Positions 59,601-64,000 of a stretch of DNA of 64,000 nucleotides are shown here, piece by piece. The stretch covers positions 55,360,714 through 55,424,713 of the forward strand of contig NC_085857.1 in assembly GCF_034702125.1 (NCBI RefSeq). Direction: 5' to 3'. A program made the translations under genes and the position numbers. How positions within the stretch are numbered: position 1 is the stretch's first letter; each line of letters starts with the position of its first letter. The notes beneath the pieces were generated by a model. It worked only from the letters and a program-made list of their open reading frames with translations. It was not told the origin of the DNA and did no database searches. The DNA is from Engraulis encrasicolus. Lineage: Eukaryota; Chordata; Actinopteri; Clupeiformes; Engraulidae.

Positions 59601-61994
59601 ACTATATATTAATAGTAAATAATAAATAAAATTTCTTACTGGCAGGTTAGGGTTAGGAATTGTTTTGGTCTGGGCACAGCTAGTTTTCTTTCATTCATTA
59701 TATGAATTTGACAGCCTAGCAACCAACTGGAAAAGGTATTTCTCAAAAATATGTCTTTAATGACAGGTTAAGGTTAGGGAATGTTTTGGTCAGGGCACAA
59801 CTTAAACTGCTATAGCATTATTTTGGTTAGGATTAGCATTTGGTATGTATTTTCTAATGATAGAGTTAACACAGTGCTGTGGTAATAGCCTATAGAAAGC
59901 ACTTCCGTGTGCCCATCACGGAAAACAATTCCGTGTCCAGGAGCACATTTGGCAAAATCCGTGCTCCTGACACGGATTTTGTGTCCTTAACATCCGTGTC
60001 CAGGAGCACAGAATTTTTGGAGATCAGGCTGAGAAACAAGAGGGTGTTCCGGGTTTCTTGTGGAAATGCGTCTCTAATTGGCTCAGTCCTCCTCCTGTCC
60101 TCGGATAACTTGTAATGGGAAACAGAGTCGCCACTTCCCCGGGTGGTACTGCACAATAGGGGCGCCAATGGAGGCGTACAGGCTCCATTCAGGGCTGTGC
60201 TCTTTCGACAGCGACCCCTCGGCGAGCTGCAGGCACGGAGCAACCAGAGTGGGCATGCTGTATGTATGTATGAGGCTTTGTGCTTTGTGTGTATCTGAGA
60301 GTAGCAACCATCTGATAGCTAAGCTAAGCTAGGTTTTGGGCCACCAGACGTTGCTTGTTTTGAAAACAAGCAGAAAAAAATTACTCAACATGTTTTAAGA
60401 AAAATGGGTTGACATAAACCTTTGTGGGCAACGCCTTTTTTCGACGTGACGCAACACAGAAAAGTTTTCGTGATTCGCTTGTTTCTCTGCATTATTTATG
60501 TCAATTGGGAAACACCGGAAAACACAGCCAGGCAAGGTGACACACCGCTATGAGAGCCTTGCAAGTGAGTTTAACTTGGGATGACCGTCTGATTTTCAAA
60601 AGGAGTGAGTAAAACTGTGTTTTATCGGAAGTTGGCCTTTAATACAAAAATAACTAGTTCACCATTGTGCTGTGCATTTCATCATGCTGTTAAAATGTGC
60701 TGGCTGGATCCACACGGCTAGGGTAAGAACCGCGTGTTTCCCCAGTCCAAGCCTCATCAACTGTAATCACAGGCACCTGTAATTATACCTGCTAACCTAT
60801 GTGACCTACGCTTAAGTGAAGTGCTCCCCCAAGTGGCTAAATCTAAAACTACATTAAAACCTATCCATAAGTGAGACTAAAATGGCTCCAACATATACGT
60901 TTATGAAAAGGTGGACGGGAGTGGTAGGAATGATGTGGGACTGGAGACGTCGCCTTTCGGGGATATACCTTAAGCTTAAGCAGTCGAAGGCGACTGCACA
61001 GGCCTAGTTTTAAAATGTAACTTCCTGAAGTTTAACTAGAATGTCTGGTTCCTTCAACATCAACTTGTACACCTCCTGCTACCCTTTGATTTGTCAGCAG
61101 GGCTCTGTAACAGCGTTTATTTAGAGCCCTGCTTGGCAGTACTTGCATTATTTCAATTTAGAGTCCTGCTTGTCTACATTTGGCAACACGGCATTATTTC
61201 CTCAGATCCTTCAGGCTCTTGCCTCAGCCAAGCTCTTGTCTCAAGACTTCAGGAGAGTTGTTCAGCTGGTGAATACGTCAAGCATCAAGAATACATCCTT
61301 CTGGTCCAGCACAGCAACACCATAGCAGAGCATGTTGGTGAATACATCAAGCATCCCCACTGGCACAGTACAGTAGCATTAAGCTGGTGAGTACATCAAA
61401 CATCCCACTGGTCCAGTAAAGCATGTTGGTGAATACATCAAGCATCTCACTGACACAGTACAGCAACATAGAAGCAGAGCATGTTGACATTGTCAGGAAC
61501 TCACCTGTTCCTGTCAAATCCACATATAGATTATTGGAATCTTTTAGTTTGACGTCCCTTAGAGGTACCGGGCAGTGGGAGGAGAATGCTGCATCCACAC
61601 GTTCTAGAACACTGGACTCTCCTTCCTCTTCTTTCACTTCCTGTCTCAACTCTACAAACCAAACGCACAAGATCTGTTACATAGGGTGCATCCTCATGCT
61701 CCACAATGCACCCAGATCCAATGAAGTTAAGTCTCTTTTCACAACAAAGTTTAATGTGAAATCAATGTGGTTTTGATATTGACATAGTTTTTAATAATAC
61801 TTAATACACTTCACAGAATTCGGAAGACACTAAATAACTAAATGACCACTACTACGTTCTCCACAAGCAAGACTCTATTTCGTCTTACTCTGATCATTTG
61901 GTTTTCGCAGCTAATCTGAAAGAGTAAGTAAGATATTGCGTTAATGGCTCATTGCAATTGTTGTAATTTGAAAACCATCACACCACTTACCCAT
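46807..61994 (-). CDS. Zinc-finger gene D, four-exon model (exon 2 lost)
   Basis: Model, 5' to 3': ATGG (61994-61991), exon 3 equivalent (61651-61505), acidic exon 4 (50707-50480), finger exon 5 (47624-46807). The sum is 1197 nt, or 398 residues. Exon 2 is deleted, but because all introns are phase 1 the start exon splices in frame to exon 3. Six of eight fingers keep all ligands with unique sequence plus one exact duplicate; finger 3 lost a Cys (LSRGKGC). Probably a nuclear DNA-binding protein like C. Intron 3 (about 11 kb) holds the most complex nested transposons of the window. The exon 3 to exon 4 join is inferred from phase and order only. Confidence 0.7.
48491..49269. mobile_element. 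Insertion present only in block 2, about 780 bp
   Basis: Block 1 reads GCCAAAATGTCTACACAC without interruption. Here AAAATG is separated from TCTGCACAC by extra sequence, with AAAATG at both edges. Inner words CGTCATAATTATCGTTAACG and an A-rich run are visible but no clear inverted ends. Class unknown. Confidence 0.6.
50480..50707 (-). CDS. Gene D exon 4: acidic exon, 12 codons longer than in C
   Basis: Acceptor ttctcaag|CAGCAGAG (AAG rather than CAG) and donor TTTTG|gtgagtg. 228 nt, phase 1 to 1. The extra 36 nt are mainly repeated DDSDED units near the 3' end of the exon and extra E codons. The frame is intact. Confidence 0.78.
50870..51495 (+). pseudogene. Dong/Rex6-like LINE, part 1 (block 2)
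   Basis: Paralogue of 29460-30149 with a 36-bp gap near 51352 (the NGFREG segment is lost). Cut at TCCTGAA by the P-like element. Confidence 0.75.
51496..53972. mobile_element. P-like element, copy ii, with THAP-coding remnant
   Basis: Ends CAGCCTGATCTCCAAAAATT and the inverse of CAACATGATCTCCAAAAATT. TCCTGAA is duplicated at 51489-51495 and 53973-53979. Block 1 has the unoccupied site. CCGTGTCCAGGAGCACGG-type words cluster at 51520-51650 and 52015-52110, so the left side looks like a compound of two ends. The minus-strand THAP remnant at 53330-53830 points to the P superfamily. 7-bp duplications are slightly shorter than the 8 bp of Drosophila P. Confidence 0.7.
53330..53830 (-). pseudogene. 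THAP zinc-binding domain remnant
   Basis: From a Met at 53697 the minus strand reads VKQCVAGEPNGASCKNG and GISLHKF, then after a frame change SSAHFHPLCFTTN and LKRMLLPQAVPTID. This order (C..C, HKF, then HF..CF, then AVPTI) is the THAP signature found in P-element transposases and host THAP proteins. Frame breaks and the absence of a readable catalytic part make it non-functional. Confidence 0.65.
53982..55138. mobile_element. hAT-like element in the LINE (block 2)
   Basis: Paralogue of 30152-31300. Target duplication CCTGAAGG at 53974-53981 and 55139-55146. The P-like element abuts its left duplication. Confidence 0.87.
55139..55603 (+). pseudogene. Dong/Rex6-like LINE, part 2 (block 2)
   Basis: Paralogue of 31301-31783, with the YADD core in LDYADDISLLSDNVEQ. 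Followed by the L2 at AAATAC; the third part of the LINE is not present in block 2. Confidence 0.78.
55817..56022. mobile_element. Mutator-like small element carrying telomere-like repeats
   Basis: AATTGCTGTG is duplicated outside both ends (55807-55816 and 56023-56032), a 10-bp duplication. Block 1 has a single copy at the empty site (near 32017). Terminal inverted repeats match at 28 of 33 bases (GGGAC.CACTA.TT.GACGCCCT). The interior is mostly TTAGGG and TTTAGGG-type units (55885-55972). Confidence 0.82.
56530..58988 (+). pseudogene. L2 ORF2 remnant: endonuclease and reverse transcriptase
   Basis: The endonuclease part reads LWNCQSAVNKADFISAN, ALTETWL, RGGGTGILI, VVYRPPG and LVLADFNIHLD, with a stop near 56700 and frame changes. 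The linker runs to a poly-C tract. The reverse-transcriptase part (57716-58750) is one long frame with RPVSLLPFLSKTLE, LLDLSAAFDTVNHKILL, GVPQGSVLGPLLF and a YTDD box, where the usual YADD has Ala to Thr. It ends in LTQYSTQRLVQA..NAAARLIFN at the junction. Not intact. Confidence 0.85.
57592..57670. repeat. Poly-C tract in the L2 coding region
   Basis: About 79 bases with only four A and a G or T near the end. The reading frame differs before and after it, so its length change broke the ORF. The other strand is a G run with strong quadruplex potential. Confidence 0.95.
59346..60031. mobile_element. P-like non-autonomous element, copy iii
   Basis: Same insertion as copy i (AGAAACA at 59339-59345 and 60032-60038), carried here by duplication. 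686 bp. Subterminal CCGTGTCCAGGAGCACGG words are retained, but one right-hand copy is shortened. Confidence 0.7.
60039..61260. other. No gene seen; duplicated flank
   Basis: Counterpart of 38047-39290. Nothing coding is supported. Confidence 0.4.
61265..61485. repeat. Minisatellite in intron 3 of gene D
   Basis: About four units of the GTTGGTGAATACATCAAGC repeat. Close to the gene C array at its left end, diverged from it at the right end. Confidence 0.83.
61505..61651 (-). CDS. Gene D exon 3
   Basis: 147 nt, phase 1 to 1, acceptor tttgtag|AGTTG and donor AACAG|gtgagt. More diverged from B and C than they are from each other (for example Lys to Arg in the first LKQE motif). Keeps VKEE and VKLK-type motifs. 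Confidence 0.82.
61991..61994 (-). CDS. Gene D exon 1, start codon
   Basis: GACCATGG|gtaagtg on the minus strand, as in B and C. Confidence 0.72.
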
Positions 61995-61999
61995 GGTCA

Positions 62000-62260
62000 G
62001 CTGGGTTCCAAATAGTGGCTGCAACAGAATACCGTAGAGTGATTACCATGATTAACATGAATAAAGATACACACATCACCACCAAAGAAATGTGACACTG
62101 GGCACGATCGTGATGAAGCAGTGATGCTTTGCTAGGCAGTGGGCATGCACACTTTGCCAATTTGATGCATTCTGGTTAGAATTTTTCTTCTAATGGGCTG
62201 TATGACATTAATCGTGTTATGAACACGGTGCCTACAGATATTCCTGGGTTGAATTTACTA
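62000..62260. promoter_or_regulatory. Truncated 5' flank of gene D
   Basis: Matches the proximal 5' flank of genes B and C up to AATCGTGTTA near 62219, then unrelated sequence follows. The distal conserved core near 22.2 / 41.1 kb is missing, so D may lack part of its promoter. Confidence 0.45.
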
Positions 62261-62417
62261 CCTATTTACTACTAGCTACTGTACATTCCAGAGTGGCATA
62301 CTAGACTGCCTGTTCATTCCAGAATGGCGGATTTGACTCAAAATGCCCCTTTTGACTGTTTCCCATAACCGACCTGACCTTCGCCTCTTGTTCGATCCAC
62401 TTTCTTTGATGGGGTCC

Positions 62418-62769
62418 TTAAAGGGACACTGTGCACGATTTTTAGTTGTTTTTTTCCAGAATTCATGCTGCCCATTCACTAATGTTACCTTTTTCATGAA
62501 TACTTACCACCAGCATCAAATTATAAGTATTCATTATGACTGGAAAAATTGCACTTTTCATACATGAAAAGGGGGATCTTCTCCATGGTCCGCCATTTTG
62601 AATTTCCAGAAATAGCCATTTTTAGCTGCAAAAATTACTTCACTTGGGCCAATTTATTACTTCATAAACTTTCATGAAAAGGTCAAATTTGGCAATAGGC
62701 AACCCAGTTTCAATGAGCAGCATAGTTGCAGTACCTTTTTTGACCATTTCCTGCACAGTGTACCTTTAA
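62418..62769. mobile_element. TTAA-flanked MITE, well preserved
   Basis: TTAAAGGGACACTGTGCA at the left, the inverse of TTAAAGGTACACTGTGCA at the right, TTAA at both ends; 352 bp. Relative of 3559-3916 in opposite orientation. Confidence 0.88.
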
Positions 62770-63450
62770 GTCTCCACCCTTTCCGGTCTGTGAAAGTCAA
62801 AAATTTGGATGGGGCTGGACTTATCAAACCCATTTTCAGATCCACCTCACATTCCCCCCACACATGCTGTACCTCATAATTCACTTGTCAAGCGATTTGT
62901 GAGTTGCGTGCGTGAAAAAATGTAATCATTGGACTACACAACAGAAGTTGCATATCTGACGTACAGCCAGTACAGCAGTGTACCTTTGGCTGTGCACTGT
63001 GCACTGTGCAGCTGTTTACCTTCAGCCTCAGTACCGACAAAAACCTGAGGTGCACATTGTAGTCTCTCAACCAGTTTCGCACAAAAACTAAAATAACCTT
63101 TCTTGCCTGCCGAAAATGAGCGGTCTTACGACGACAATCCAAACCTTTAAAATTTACTGCTATCATATGTGAAATACAGAGCACATGCCAACGGAATCAG
63201 GATTTAGCTTGACTCGCTCCATTCACTTCTATTCAAAATTATATGAGCTACAGGCTGAAGTTTGGCCTGATCTTCTTAAGCTCAGGTGTTAAGTCAGGTG
63301 TTCAGAGATGCTTTGGTCAACTTCCCCTTCCACTACTTCTGTTGTGAGCTAAGCAATGAATGACCAAAAGAACCATATTCAAGAAGATGAAGAACAAAAA
63401 ACTAAACTAAACAAAACAAACAAACAAACAAAAAACAGTAATAAGGGACT
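62770..63450. other. No gene seen; diverged relative of 23990-24190 at 63045-63240
   Basis: The relative keeps AACTAAAATAACCTTTCTTG and CTATCATATGTGAAATACAG. The rest is unremarkable. Confidence 0.5.
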
Positions 63451-63451
63451 G

Positions 63452-63664
63452 CTAAGAAACACTATACAAAACAAAATTGTGGCTGCAATTTACTTGTTGT
63501 TTCCTTTTGAGACCGCAGTGGTTTCCCCCATCTGATGATGATGTCTGACGCCCCTTGCCATATTTCTGCTTCATCTGCAACACTTTGTCCATGTGTACCA
63601 GGGTCTTCCGCACTTTTTTGAATTTATTTTTAAGACACTCCAACAGGGTTTCCTTGGTATACAA
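63452..63664 (-). CDS. Unrecognised short open frame, doubtful
   Basis: 70 residues, Lys-rich (KNKFKKVRKTL, MDKVLQMKQKYGKGR). Composition hints at a DNA-binding fragment such as a SANT/MADF remnant of a Harbinger element, but no motif is decisive. It could be chance. Confidence 0.2.
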   Translation of the reverse strand: MYTKETLLECLKNKFKKVRKTLVHMDKVLQMKQKYGKGRQTSSSDGGNHCGLKRKQQVNCSHNFVLYSVS

Positions 63665-64000
63665 AGCAGTAGAAATGTGTTTATAATTATTCTATTATAA
63701 GCATAACACCAAGAATAACTAGGCCTATGCTGTCAAGCACAGGCTGCCAGAGCTACAAATGCAAACCTCTGAGATCTGCTGTTAGCAGAGTGACCACTAC
63801 ATGGCGTTAACATATTGTAAATAACAAACAAACAAAACTTACTAGAATCATGACAGATGAAGAACATAATTTGTCTCGTCTAGTGTGTAGAAATTACCAA
63901 TGGTAGGGACTACAAGTTTACCGTAAATCCATGGTTGAATGTGGAGCAATATCTACCTACTGCTCAGAATGAAAGATCTACAAAGTGGATTCCAAAAAAG

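Larger units (their letters stand above)
58988..61450. repeat. Duplicated block (partner 36380-39460)
   Basis: Starts abruptly within L2 sequence at GGTTTTAAGCCTATGCACG. Nearly identical to the partner except where P-like copy iii lacks the hairpin segment. Confidence 0.85.

Overview
The window looks like nuclear DNA of a ray-finned fish. The evidence is the mix of mobile elements (L2, Dong/Rex6-like and RNase H-bearing LINEs, hAT, Tc1-like, TTAA-flanked and P-like DNA elements, a tRNA-derived SINE), long (GT)n tracts, and a tandem array of C2H2 zinc-finger genes whose introns carry most of the transposons. The species cannot be fixed from sequence alone. No KRAB, SCAN or BTB domain, no structural RNA gene and no CRISPR array was seen.

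The backbone is four zinc-finger units, all on the minus strand and called A to D from left to right. Genes B, C and D can be rebuilt exon by exon: a start exon ending ATGG|gt, two short K/E-rich exons, a strongly acidic Glu/Asp exon, and a terminal exon with all zinc fingers. Every intron I can place is in phase 1, and the summed coding lengths are multiples of three (B 1254, C 1263, D 1197 nt including stop). B runs 21381 to 11947, C 40238 to 26220 and D 61994 to 46807. Unit A (6994-8198) is a terminal exon with 12 intact fingers, but I found no private 5' exons for it. B is decaying, D has lost exon 2 without losing frame, and C and D share a frameshift in their last finger.

The array grew by segmental duplication. 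Block 20067-33215 is paralogous to 39035-56427, and 36380-39460 is paralogous to 58988-61450. The latter gives a readable tandem-duplication junction at about 58988, inside an L2 element. The left end (1-4.6 kb) holds a long inverted-repeat element with tRNA-like modules and an older, decayed copy of the unit.

The large third introns of C and D record nested insertions: a Dong/Rex6-like LINE split by a hAT element and by an L2, all before duplication. In copy D, a THAP-encoding P-like element and a small Mutator-like element with telomere-like repeats were then added. Single-copy sequence at 33.2-36.4 kb holds a further hAT element with a perfect 91-bp inverted repeat inside it.
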